From Oscillospiraceae bacterium (GTDB lineage Bacteria > Bacillota > Clostridia > Oscillospirales > Oscillospiraceae), in contig JAFNXT010000199.1 of the NCBI GenBank assembly GCA_017378975.1, positions 1 to 13,111 of the forward strand: DNA of 13,111 nt, given 5' to 3'. The notes under the pieces are model-generated. The model was not told the origin of the DNA. It was given only the letters and a program-made list of their open reading frames with translations, and ran no database searches. The translations under genes and the position numbers were made by a program. Shown here one piece after another: positions 1 through 6,223 of this stretch; within the stretch, counting starts at the first letter, position 1, and each line of letters begins with the position of its first letter.

Positions 1-1
1 A

Positions 2-303
2 GACCGGCTCATAACAAGATCGCACACCCACATTTGAACCTGCTGAACGTCCGGAAACTCCGCAGCCGACTCAGGAACGGCAGCCTCGCGGCACACGGTG
101 AGGTCCGCTTAATGCTGCTCGGTTCCCCGCCTGACATGGTTCACGGGTCAACGTTGCGCAAGACCGTCCCCTCAACGCCACTTACGGAGCGCAGACGACA
201 CTCAAACAAGCCCGGGTGTGGGAATTCATCCCCGCTGTAGCGGATCGCGGGTAACAGGGCACCGCTATCTCCCCGACTAGTGCGACCTTGTTATAAGCCG
301 GTC
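2..303 (-). ncRNA. ffs: Signal recognition particle RNA, large Gram-positive type with Alu domain
   Basis: This is the RNA scaffold of the signal recognition particle. It binds Ffh and delivers ribosomes making membrane or secreted proteins to FtsY at the membrane. On the minus strand the two ends pair: positions 280-303 are complementary to 2-25 over about 22 of 24 bases, forming the long terminal helix. The 5' part (about 241-282) carries the Alu-domain pattern GGGGAGATAGCGGTGCCC, typical of Bacillus and Clostridium SRP RNAs. The helix 8 apex lies at 114-135: GTCAGG, a three-base stem CGG/CCG capped by a GGAA tetraloop, then AGCAGC, the Ffh-binding internal loop. The length of about 300 bases fits the large class and not the ~110-base E. 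coli 4.5S form. Exact ends are inferred from the pairing; the terminator, if any, lies outside the window. I see no strong promoter of its own, so it may be co-transcribed with acpP. Short reading frames here are not genes. Confidence 0.92.
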
Positions 304-317
304 CGCCATAACAAGGT
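285..317. repeat. Inverted repeat spanning the 5' end of the SRP RNA
   Basis: A perfect 10-base inverted repeat, ACCTTGTTAT (285-294) and ATAACAAGGT (308-317), is separated by 13 bases. The inner half lies in the 5' strand of the SRP terminal helix and the outer half lies upstream of the expected mature 5' end. In a longer precursor it could form a local hairpin that competes with the terminal helix, or mark a processing site. A role is inferred only. Confidence 0.6.
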
Positions 318-338
318 TATTCGATTGAATGATAAGAT

Positions 339-560
339 TCAGTTGACCTTGGCATCGATGAAGTCAGCCAGCTCCTGGAAGGTGGTGATATCCTGATCAT
401 CCATCTCCAGCTCGACACCCAGCTCAGACTCCAGATCCATGACCATCTCGACCACGTCCAGAGAATCGATGCCCAAGCTCTCAAAGGTGCTGTCAGGGCT
501 GATCTGGGAAGGATCGATGTCCAGCTGTCTGGCTGCATAGGCCACTAGTTTCTCATACAT
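339..560 (-). CDS. acpP: Acyl carrier protein
   Basis: This small acidic protein of 73 residues carries growing acyl chains as thioesters on a 4'-phosphopantetheine arm during type II fatty acid synthesis in the cytoplasm. The prosthetic-group site is the DSL motif at residues 32-34 (LGIDSLDVVEMV), with Ser33 as the attachment serine. The helix II stretch after it is rich in acidic residues, as needed to dock with Fab enzymes and holo-ACP synthase. Length and layout match canonical ACPs. A strong GGAGG at 569-573 sits eight bases before the ATG and fixes the start. No fab gene or other fatty acid synthesis gene lies nearby. The gene stands alone between an upstream flavoprotein gene and the SRP RNA, and has its own near-consensus promoter. 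An ACP dedicated to a special pathway cannot be excluded, but the sequence looks like the general one. Confidence 0.93.
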   Translation of the reverse strand: MYEKLVAYAARQLDIDPSQISPDSTFESLGIDSLDVVEMVMDLESELGVELEMDDQDITTFQELADFIDAKVN

Positions 561-598
561 AGTTTATTCCTCCATAGGTCTTGTCTAAACTGCTATGT

Positions 599-627
599 AT
601 TTTATCCCATGAGCAGTCATTTGTCAA
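599..627 (-). promoter_or_regulatory. Sigma-A-type promoter of acpP
   Basis: On the minus strand a perfect -35 box TTGACA (622-627) is followed after exactly 17 bases by TAAAAT (599-604). Transcription would start near 592, giving a leader of about 30 bases before the acpP ATG. The -35 box lies only 11 bases past the stop codon of the preceding gene. An inverted repeat ACTGCT (589-594) / AGCAGT (612-617) brackets the -10 box and could be an operator. Confidence 0.85.
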
Positions 628-637
628 TGGTGGATTT

Positions 638-1849
638 TCATACCGCCATGGCCGCCGCATAGGCCGTCGCCCAGGCGATCTGGAGATTGAAACCTCCGGT
701 ATAGGCATCGCAGTCGATGACCTCACCGGCAAAATACAACCCCGGCACCAGCTTGGACTCCATGGTCTTGGGGTCGATCTGAGCGACCTTGATGCCGCCG
801 GAGGTGATGATCGCCTCCGCCACGGGACGCTTGCCCCGGATCTCCACCCGGAACCCCTTCAGTAGCTCCACCATGGCACGGCGCTGTTGCTTCGTCAGGG
901 CATTGGCTTGAAGCTCCGGACCGATCCCCAGCCGATCCAGCACCACCGGGATCATGGACCGTGGTAACAGGTCCGTCATAGCATTCTCCATGGACCTGTT
1001 TTTATACATCTGCAGATCCCGCAAGATCCGCTCGTCCAGCTTCCCTTCTTCCAGCGCCGGCTTCAGATCGATCTTCAGGTAGCACCCTTCCCCCTTCAGA
1101 TGACAGCTTGCACTGAGGACCGTGGGACCGGATACACCGAAATGCGTGAACAGGAGCTCTCCGAAATCCGAATACAGCACCTTCCCCTTGGCATTATACA
1201 GTTTCACCCCCACGTTCCGCAGACTCAGGCCCTGCATTTTGGCACAGTCAGCATCCGCCTCCAGCGGCACCAGAGACCCTTCGCAAGAGACCACCGTGTG
1301 GCCCAGCGCTTCCGCAAGGGCATAACCGTCCCCGGTAGAGCCGGTGGTGGGGTAAGACAGTCCACCGGTGGCAAGGAGCACCCGGGACGCCGTGAAGGTA
1401 TCCTTCCCCACTGCCACCCCGGTGACCGCACCGTCTGCCGTCAGGATCCTGTCCACCCGACCGGTCATGACCTGCACACCGGTACGCCGAAGCTCCTTCT
1501 GCAGGACCTCCAATATAGACACGCTCTTATCAGACACCGGGAACACCCGACCACCCCGTTCGGTCTTCAGGGGGCAACCGGCATCCCGGAAAAAGCCCAT
1601 GATCTTCGCCGGAGGGAAGGCCGTCATGGCGCTGTACAGGAACCGCCCGTTCCGGGGCACATTTTGCAGGACCTCTCCTGCATCACAGTCATTGGTCACA
1701 TTGCACCGGCCCTTGCCGGTGATCAGGAGCTTCTTCCCCAAACGGGGGTTCCGCTCCAGCAGCAGGACTTTTTTCCCCCGACCTGCCGCCACGATGGCGG
1801 CGAACATCCCGGCAGGACCGCCCCCCACCACGATCAGATCATACATCAT
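638..1849 (-). CDS. BaiN/HI0933-family FAD-dependent oxidoreductase
   Basis: This 403-residue flavoprotein belongs to the family named after HI0933, YhiN and BaiN. Residues 4-14 hold the Rossmann dinucleotide-binding turn (DLIVVGGGPAG) and residues 38-53 the family-specific stretch GKKLLITGKGRCNVTN. The C-terminus has the second FAD contact region, LYFAGEVIDCDAYTGGFNLQ, which packs against the cofactor. Length is normal (about 400). Some relatives are reported to act in bile acid 7-dehydroxylation (BaiN) or to be called aminoacetone oxidases, but most members have no proven substrate, so the reaction is left open. The start ATG at 1849 overlaps the stop codon of the RpiR-type regulator upstream, with AAGGA about ten bases before it, so the two are translationally coupled. 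An alternative ATG lies one codon later. The regulator may therefore control this gene, but that is inference. Confidence 0.88.
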   Translation of the reverse strand: MMYDLIVVGGGPAGMFAAIVAAGRGKKVLLLERNPRLGKKLLITGKGRCNVTNDCDAGEVLQNVPRNGRFLYSAMTAFPPAKIMGFFRDAGCPLKTERGGRVFPVSDKSVSILEVLQKELRRTGVQVMTGRVDRILTADGAVTGVAVGKDTFTASRVLLATGGLSYPTTGSTGDGYALAEALGHTVVSCEGSLVPLEADADCAKMQGLSLRNVGVKLYNAKGKVLYSDFGELLFTHFGVSGPTVLSASCHLKGEGCYLKIDLKPALEEGKLDERILRDLQMYKNRSMENAMTDLLPRSMIPVVLDRLGIGPELQANALTKQQRRAMVELLKGFRVEIRGKRPVAEAIITSGGIKVAQIDPKTMESKLVPGLYFAGEVIDCDAYTGGFNLQIAWATAYAAAMAV

Positions 1850-2715
1850 ACACCATCGGTCCTTTTTTCATAAACATCATAATCAGACCAGATATTCTCC
1901 AGCTTATCCAGCCGCCGTGCCAATTCCACGGTCCGTCTGGCCGTGACGCCCACGATCAGAGCGTTCACCACGCTCAGGGGAGCCACCAGAGAGTCCACCA
2001 ACGACACCATATCGCTCTTGGCCAGGAGCACATGGTCGCACACCTGCGCCAGAGGCGAAAGCTGAGAATCCGTCAGTCCGATCACCACCGCTCCCGCGCT
2101 GGAGCAGTACTTGGCACCCTTGACCACCGTGGTGGAATACCGGGGGAAGCTGAACGCCACCACCGCATCCTCCGGCTCGATGCCCACGATCTGCTCGAAC
2201 ATCTCGCTGGAGCCGGAAGCTGTGACGATATACACGTTATCGGACAAATACCGCAGATAATAGCCCAAAAAGTTAGCAAGCGGAGCGGCAGAACGGACAC
2301 CCAAAATATAGACCCGCTTGGCCGCCACGATGGCGTCCACGGCGTTCCGGAAATCGTCCCGGCTCAGGGTCTCATCGGTCCGGCGGAGCTTGTCCACATC
2401 CGATTGCAGGACCATGGAAACGATGTCCTGATCCCCGATCCGGTCGCTGGCCACTTCCAGACGCTGTACGGAGGTGAGTCGGTTCAGGACCATCTCCTGC
2501 ATGGACTTCTGCATACTGGGGTACCCATCGAAGCCCAGACTGACAGCGAAGCGGACCACCGTAGACTCCGACACGCCCACAGTCTGACCCAAACGGGCCG
2601 CCGTCATGAAGGCCGCTTTATCATATTCTTCCATGATATACTGGGCGATCCTCCGTTGTCCCTTGGAGAAACTCCCGGAGTTGGTCTGCAATAATGTGAT
2701 GATATCCTTCGACAT
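1846..2715 (-). CDS. MurR/RpiR-family transcriptional regulator
   Basis: This 289-residue DNA-binding regulator has the two-domain MurR/RpiR structure. The N-terminal helix-turn-helix covers about residues 1-77, with the recognition region TVGVSESTVVRFAVSLGFDG typical of the family. A sugar isomerase (SIS) domain follows, about residues 105-250, with the segment RVYILGVRSAA and a middle SGSSEMFEQI region. SIS domains in this family sense phosphosugars and switch DNA binding. Start chosen at 2715: the sequence GGAGGGGATATC directly precedes this ATG, while an in-frame upstream start near 2772 would lie inside the promoter palindrome and has no ribosome binding site. It overlaps the downstream flavoprotein gene by four bases and has its own promoter. 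No sugar uptake or metabolism genes are adjacent, so its effector cannot be named. Autoregulation is plausible. Confidence 0.9.
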   Translation of the reverse strand: MSKDIITLLQTNSGSFSKGQRRIAQYIMEEYDKAAFMTAARLGQTVGVSESTVVRFAVSLGFDGYPSMQKSMQEMVLNRLTSVQRLEVASDRIGDQDIVSMVLQSDVDKLRRTDETLSRDDFRNAVDAIVAAKRVYILGVRSAAPLANFLGYYLRYLSDNVYIVTASGSSEMFEQIVGIEPEDAVVAFSFPRYSTTVVKGAKYCSSAGAVVIGLTDSQLSPLAQVCDHVLLAKSDMVSLVDSLVAPLSVVNALIVGVTARRTVELARRLDKLENIWSDYDVYEKRTDGV

Positions 2716-2743
2716 GATATCCCCTCCCTCCACAGATAGGCCC

Positions 2744-2772
2744 ATCATAACAGACAGCCTGCACTTTTGCAA
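2744..2772 (-). promoter_or_regulatory. Promoter of the rpiR-type regulator operon
   Basis: On the minus strand TTGCAA (2767-2772) and TATGAT (2744-2749) are separated by exactly 17 bases. Transcription would start near 2737, about 20 bases before the ribosome binding site. The -35 box straddles the loop and one arm of the palindrome at 2757-2780, so a protein bound there would block RNA polymerase. Confidence 0.75.
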
Positions 2773-2780
2773 GTGCAGGC
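2757..2780. repeat. Perfect palindrome over the rpiR promoter, candidate operator
   Basis: Ten-base arms GCCTGCACTT (2757-2766) and AAGTGCAGGC (2771-2780) are perfectly complementary around a four-base centre. The palindrome lies between the rluB stop codon and the rpiR start. Neither strand has a run of T after it, which argues against a normal intrinsic terminator, though it could weakly stop rluB transcription. Because it covers the -35 box and spacer of the promoter, an operator, possibly for the regulator itself, is the better reading. Confidence 0.7.
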
Positions 2781-2797
2781 CACCGAAATTGCATGAT

Positions 2798-3499
2798 TTA
2801 TTTCTCCAAAGACCGCACTTCCTCCGGTGTCAGGTGCCGCCATTTGCCCTTGGGCAGATCCCCCAAACGCAAAGATCCTTCACCGACCCTCCGAAGTCTG
2901 GTCACCGTCAGCCCGGCGGCCTCACACATCCGGCGGACCTGTCGGTTCCGTCCTTCATGGATCGTCACATACAGCCGGGCCTGATCCCCCTTCACGGAAA
3001 GGAGCCGGGCCTTAGGCTGACGGATAAGATAGCCATCCAACTCGATCTGCCGCTCCAACAGTTTCTCCCGTCCCTCGGCGAATCCCGTGACCCAGACCTC
3101 ATAGACCTTATCCACTTCCGCTCTGGGATGCATGAGCCTGTCCGCCAGCGCACCGTCGTTGGTCAGGATGATCAGGCCTTCCGAATCCATATCCAGCCGT
3201 CCCACAGGGTACACTCTGGTCCCGCAGTCCACCAGCTGGGTCACATCCCGTCGCCCCTTTTCATCCGACATGGTGGTCACGAACCCTCTGGGCTTATGGA
3301 GCATGATGTACACAGGAGCCGCGGCGGTGGGGAGCGGCGCTCCATCCACCAAAACGGTATCCACATCAGGATCTGCCGACTCCCCCAAGGTAGCCACGAT
3401 CCCGTTGACCGTCACCTTCCCCTGCTGTATCAGCTCCTCCGCCTTCCGCCGGGAGCAAACGCCCCGGCCGGACAACAGCTTTTGCAGTCTCTCTTTCAT
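2798..3499 (-). CDS. rluB: Ribosomal large subunit pseudouridine synthase, RluB/RsuA family
   Basis: This 233-residue enzyme converts a uridine to pseudouridine, most likely in helix 89 of 23S rRNA as RluB does. The N-terminal S4 RNA-binding domain (residues 1-60) is followed by the catalytic core with HKPRG at 68-72 and the signature GRLDMDSEGL at 100-109, where Asp103 is the catalytic aspartate. The late motif EGRNRQVRRM is also intact. RsuA (16S) and RluB/E/F (23S) share these motifs; RluB is preferred from the conserved placement next to scpAB in Gram-positive genomes. The ATG overlaps the stop codon of the carboxypeptidase gene by four bases, with GGAGGT seven bases ahead inside that gene, so translation is coupled. 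It is the last gene of its operon. Confidence 0.92.
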   Translation of the reverse strand: MKERLQKLLSGRGVCSRRKAEELIQQGKVTVNGIVATLGESADPDVDTVLVDGAPLPTAAAPVYIMLHKPRGFVTTMSDEKGRRDVTQLVDCGTRVYPVGRLDMDSEGLIILTNDGALADRLMHPRAEVDKVYEVWVTGFAEGREKLLERQIELDGYLIRQPKARLLSVKGDQARLYVTIHEGRNRQVRRMCEAAGLTVTRLRRVGEGSLRLGDLPKGKWRHLTPEEVRSLEK

Positions 3500-4587
3500 G
3501 TCTTACCTCCAAACAACCGTTCCCAGAAGCCCTTCTTCGGGGCCTCCTGCTGTTCCACGGTATCACCGTACACCAGAGGGAACTTCCTGACCGTTTTATC
3601 ACCGATGCAAACATAGGCGAAGCCTGCGTCCTGTCCCTCTGCCACCGGAGCATACCGGAACCCGGGCGCCGCCAAAACCAGCTCCGGCTCCTCCCCTTGT
3701 GCCAGCGAATAAGAGACCTCCTCCGCCGCCAGCACCGGGACCTTGTGACGCGCTCCACCGAAGACCGTCGCATGGCCGATCAACTGTCCGGGCTCCACCA
3801 GTTTCGTCAAAGTATACCGGCCGAATCCTTCCTCCAGCAGTTTCTTATGATCGTTCCAGTCATCCCCGTCATCGATCGTCACGGCCACCAGCCGCCGTCC
3901 CTGCCGGGTGGCGCTGGATACCAGGAGCCGCCCGGCAGCCTTGGTGAAGCCAGTCTTCACCCCGTCAGCCCCTTCCACCTGCCACAACAGCTTATTGTGG
4001 TTCCGCATGGTCCGGTCCCCCACTGTGACAGTCTTGGCCGATACGGTCCGGGCAAATATCGGATCTTCCATGGCGTAGGCCGCCAACACCGCCAGATCCC
4101 GGGCCGTAGACCTGTGGCCGGGACTGTCCAGCCCATGGGGATTCTCGAAATGAGTCCCTGTGAGCCCAAGGAGCCGCGCTTTATCGTTCATGAGCTCAGC
4201 GAACCCCTCGACCGTGCCACCACACCAGATCGCCAATGCCACCGCCGCATCGTTGCCGCTTCGGAGCATCAGTCCATACAGAAGCTCCTGGACCGTCAGC
4301 ACTTCCCCCTCCTTCAGATACATGGAGGAGCCCTCGATCCCCACCGCTTCCTTGGGGATCCGTACCCGGTCCAATACGTTACATTGCTGGCAGACCACCA
4401 GCGCCGTCATGATCTTGGTGGTACTGGCGATCAGACTGGGACTGTCCGCATCCTTTTCAAACAGCACCTGCCCAGTGGTCGCATCCATCAGGATCGCCTT
4501 CCGGGCACTGAGGCCCTGCGCCCCCACAGGACGAAGCAGGACGGCAGCCATGATGACAGCTGCCGTCCGCAAAAAAAGCATTTTCAT
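3496..4587 (-). CDS. dacF: D-alanyl-D-alanine carboxypeptidase (penicillin-binding protein 5/DacF type)
   Basis: This exported serine peptidase (family S11) trims the terminal D-Ala from peptidoglycan pentapeptides. From the start used here it has 363 residues. An N-terminal signal peptide (about residues 1-24, Lys/Arg then a hydrophobic run ending in VGAQG) leads into the peptidase domain with all three active-site motifs: STTK at 55-58 (nucleophile Ser55), SGN at 110-112 and KTG at 211-213. A C-terminal beta-rich domain ends in a short amphipathic tail (GFWERLFGGKT) that may lie on the membrane. The start is ambiguous: GTG at 4596, GTG at 4590, ATG at 4587 and ATG at 4581 are in frame. ATG 4587 is chosen because GGGTG lies at a normal distance from it. 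In sporulating relatives DacF acts on the spore or vegetative wall. It lies 39 bases after ytfJ and overlaps rluB. Confidence 0.9.
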   Translation of the reverse strand: MKMLFLRTAAVIMAAVLLRPVGAQGLSARKAILMDATTGQVLFEKDADSPSLIASTTKIMTALVVCQQCNVLDRVRIPKEAVGIEGSSMYLKEGEVLTVQELLYGLMLRSGNDAAVALAIWCGGTVEGFAELMNDKARLLGLTGTHFENPHGLDSPGHRSTARDLAVLAAYAMEDPIFARTVSAKTVTVGDRTMRNHNKLLWQVEGADGVKTGFTKAAGRLLVSSATRQGRRLVAVTIDDGDDWNDHKKLLEEGFGRYTLTKLVEPGQLIGHATVFGGARHKVPVLAAEEVSYSLAQGEEPELVLAAPGFRYAPVAEGQDAGFAYVCIGDKTVRKFPLVYGDTVEQQEAPKKGFWERLFGGKT

Positions 4588-4595
4588 CACATTCA

Positions 4596-4617
4596 CCCGG
4601 TCTTAGGATGCACCGGG
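4596..4617 (-). repeat. Short hairpin covering the dacF ribosome binding site
   Basis: CCCGGT (4596-4601) and ACCGGG (4612-4617) are complementary around a ten-base loop in the ytfJ-dacF gap. On the transcript the 3' arm runs into the GGGTG used as ribosome binding site. There is no T run, so it is not an intrinsic terminator. It might lower dacF translation or mark an RNA processing point. Confidence 0.45.
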
Positions 4618-4626
4618 GAGCGTGGA

Positions 4627-5019
4627 TCATTCGCCCTTTTTCTCCGTGCGGGAATCCAGGAACGCGCCAAACTTGTCCAGGATATCCGGCACCATATCCA
4701 CCACACGGTCTGCGGTGGTGTTGGCAGGAGCCGCCACAGGAAGCATCCGGACGTTGCCATCCTTCACGATCAGGAACGCGATCGGGGTGACCTTCACACC
4801 GCCACCGGCACCGCCGCCGAAGGGGTTCTCCTGCTTGTTCACATTTTTGGACACGTAATCGGAACCACCGCCGCCAAAGCCTACGCTGACCTTGGAAACA
4901 GGGATGATCGTCACGCCGTCCGGGGTAGTGATGGGATCGCCGATCACGGAGTTCACATCCACCATCTCACGGATCTTCGCGATGGTACTGTCCAGCATAT
5001 TGGGAAGGGTCTTACTCAT
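4627..5019 (-). CDS. ytfJ: YtfJ (GerW) family sporulation-associated protein
   Basis: This 130-residue protein belongs to the YtfJ/GerW family. In Bacillus subtilis the family member is made during sporulation and is needed for proper spore germination; its biochemical activity is unknown. Family hallmarks here are the N-terminal helix with TIAKIREMVDVNSVIGDPI, the stretch TIIPVSKVSVGFGGGG (residues 37-52), a second glycine-rich loop GGGAGGGVKVTPIAFLIV (68-85), and a C-terminal helix. There is no signal peptide or membrane helix. The ATG overlaps the stop codon of the DUF2953 gene by four bases and lacks a clear ribosome binding site of its own, so it probably depends on translational coupling. 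The DUF2953-ytfJ pair matches the B. subtilis ytfI-ytfJ pair. Its presence suggests a spore-forming ancestry. Confidence 0.9.
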   Translation of the reverse strand: MSKTLPNMLDSTIAKIREMVDVNSVIGDPITTPDGVTIIPVSKVSVGFGGGGSDYVSKNVNKQENPFGGGAGGGVKVTPIAFLIVKDGNVRMLPVAAPANTTADRVVDMVPDILDKFGAFLDSRTEKKGE

Positions 5020-5642
5020 TCCACTGCACCGCCTTTTTCAGGTTTTGATATTTTCAAATATTGGATCACCGCAGGAACGCCATATCGGAACGCCAGCCAA
5101 ACCAGCCGCCCCAAGGTGATGGTGATATCCAGCCGAAGCCAGATCAATGTTTCGTCCGCCGTGAAATCACAGCCCACATGGATCTTCCGTCTGCGGATCA
5201 CGAACCACCGCTCCAGCACAGGGAGCAACGCATCCACCGCACCGCAGGTACGGCCGTAGTTCACCGCCAGATCACAGGGGTCATCCCCTGCCATGGTCAT
5301 CTCCAACCAAAGCCTGTCCACCCGGAGCTTCCGGCGGAAGTCTCCAAGGAACCGGATCCCCAGATCGATCAGCGGCATGAAGTCCGACAGACTACCGCCG
5401 GGTCCGGCCTTTTCCGACTTTTTCTCTTCTTTCTTAGGCTTCGAAGACTTTTTCTTCTCTGTCTTCTCAGCTTTGGAGGGCTTTTCCTCCTTGGGCTTCT
5501 TTTTCTTCTGAGGGAGCACACCGATCTTCACCGGACCTGCCAGCACCTTCACCGACACGCCGGAGCTACCATACACCACACTGCCGCCCAAAGGGAGCAG
5601 TGCCAGCAGGATGACGATCCCCAGAGCGATCAGCCAGCCCAT
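5016..5642 (-). CDS. DUF2953 membrane-anchored protein (YtfI-like)
   Basis: A 208-residue protein of unknown function. Residues 3-24 form one hydrophobic membrane helix, followed by a short beta-like segment. A strongly lysine/glutamate/proline-rich linker spans residues 46-78, and the conserved DUF2953 region covers about 95-195, with the pattern GDDPCDLAVNYGRTCGAVDALLP and a late IRRRKIHVGCDF stretch. The DUF2953 family usually sits directly before ytfJ, as here, so the two likely act together, perhaps in the forespore or its envelope; that is inference from context. An excellent AGGAGGAA lies just before the ATG, and the ATG shares one base with the scpB stop codon. The charged linker is low complexity and would be expected to differ between strains. 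Confidence 0.8.
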   Translation of the reverse strand: MGWLIALGIVILLALLPLGGSVVYGSSGVSVKVLAGPVKIGVLPQKKKKPKEEKPSKAEKTEKKKSSKPKKEEKKSEKAGPGGSLSDFMPLIDLGIRFLGDFRRKLRVDRLWLEMTMAGDDPCDLAVNYGRTCGAVDALLPVLERWFVIRRRKIHVGCDFTADETLIWLRLDITITLGRLVWLAFRYGVPAVIQYLKISKPEKGGAVE

Positions 5643-6223
5643 CAGCCTTCCTCCTGAGCCGACGCAGGTTCCTGAGCGGCCACAGGCTCCTCCACGATCG
5701 GCTCACCGAAGCTGATCTTCTCGATGGGCGGAAGCTCTTCCAAAGAACCCAATCCGAAGGTCCGCAAAAAGTCCGGCGTGGTCCGGTACTGGATGGGCCG
5801 TCCGGGGACATTCAGCCGCCCAGCCTCCTCGATCAGCTTCTTGTTCATGAGCGCCGACACGGAGTAAGAGCTGTCCACACCACGGATCTGCTCCACCATG
5901 GCCTTGGTGGCAGGCTGATAGTAAGCGATGATGGTCAATGCCTCCAGCTGGGAAGCAGAGAGCTTGGGAGGCTTCCGGGTCTCCAGAGCCTTGGTGACGA
6001 AGTCCGCCATCTCACCGGAGGATACCATCTGATACCCCTTGTCCAGCCGCAGGATCCGAACACCACGGCGCTCGAAAGCATAGTCGTCAGCCAAAGCGTC
6101 GGCGGCGGCGATGATCTCGACCTCGTCCAGCTCCAGTGCCATGGACAGCCGGGACACCTCCACCCGCTCACCGGCGGCAAAGAGGATCGCCTCGATGGCA
6201 CGTTGTGATTCAGTTCGTTCCAT
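5642..6223 (-). CDS. scpB: Segregation and condensation protein B
   Basis: ScpB is the kite (winged-helix) subunit of the SMC-ScpAB condensin, which loads at the origin region and helps sister chromosomes separate. The 193-residue protein has two winged-helix domains: residues about 5-80 (SQRAIEAILFAAGERVEV onward) and about 85-160, with the family core LSASQLEALTIIAYYQP and EQIRGVDSSYSVSALMNK. The last 20 or so residues form an acidic, Ala/Pro/Glu-rich tail beyond the folded core. The start is put at ATG 6223, seven bases after GGAGG; a GTG one codon earlier is possible but too close. The ATG shares one base with the scpA stop codon, and the stop codon overlaps the next gene, so synthesis is coupled. 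The gene is intact although its partner scpA is frameshifted. Confidence 0.94.
   Translation of the reverse strand: MERTESQRAIEAILFAAGERVEVSRLSMALELDEVEIIAAADALADDYAFERRGVRILRLDKGYQMVSSGEMADFVTKALETRKPPKLSASQLEALTIIAYYQPATKAMVEQIRGVDSSYSVSALMNKKLIEEAGRLNVPGRPIQYRTTPDFLRTFGLGSLEELPPIEKISFGEPIVEEPVAAQEPASAQEEG

Noticed and set aside
34..240. A 68-codon open frame on the plus strand at the left edge
   Set aside because: It lies within the SRP RNA on the opposite strand and has no ribosome binding site.
3697..5259. A 520-codon open frame on the plus strand
   Set aside because: It spans the antisense of dacF, ytfJ and DUF2953, which have clear motifs, ribosome binding sites and overlaps. It shows no domain and no good start signal.
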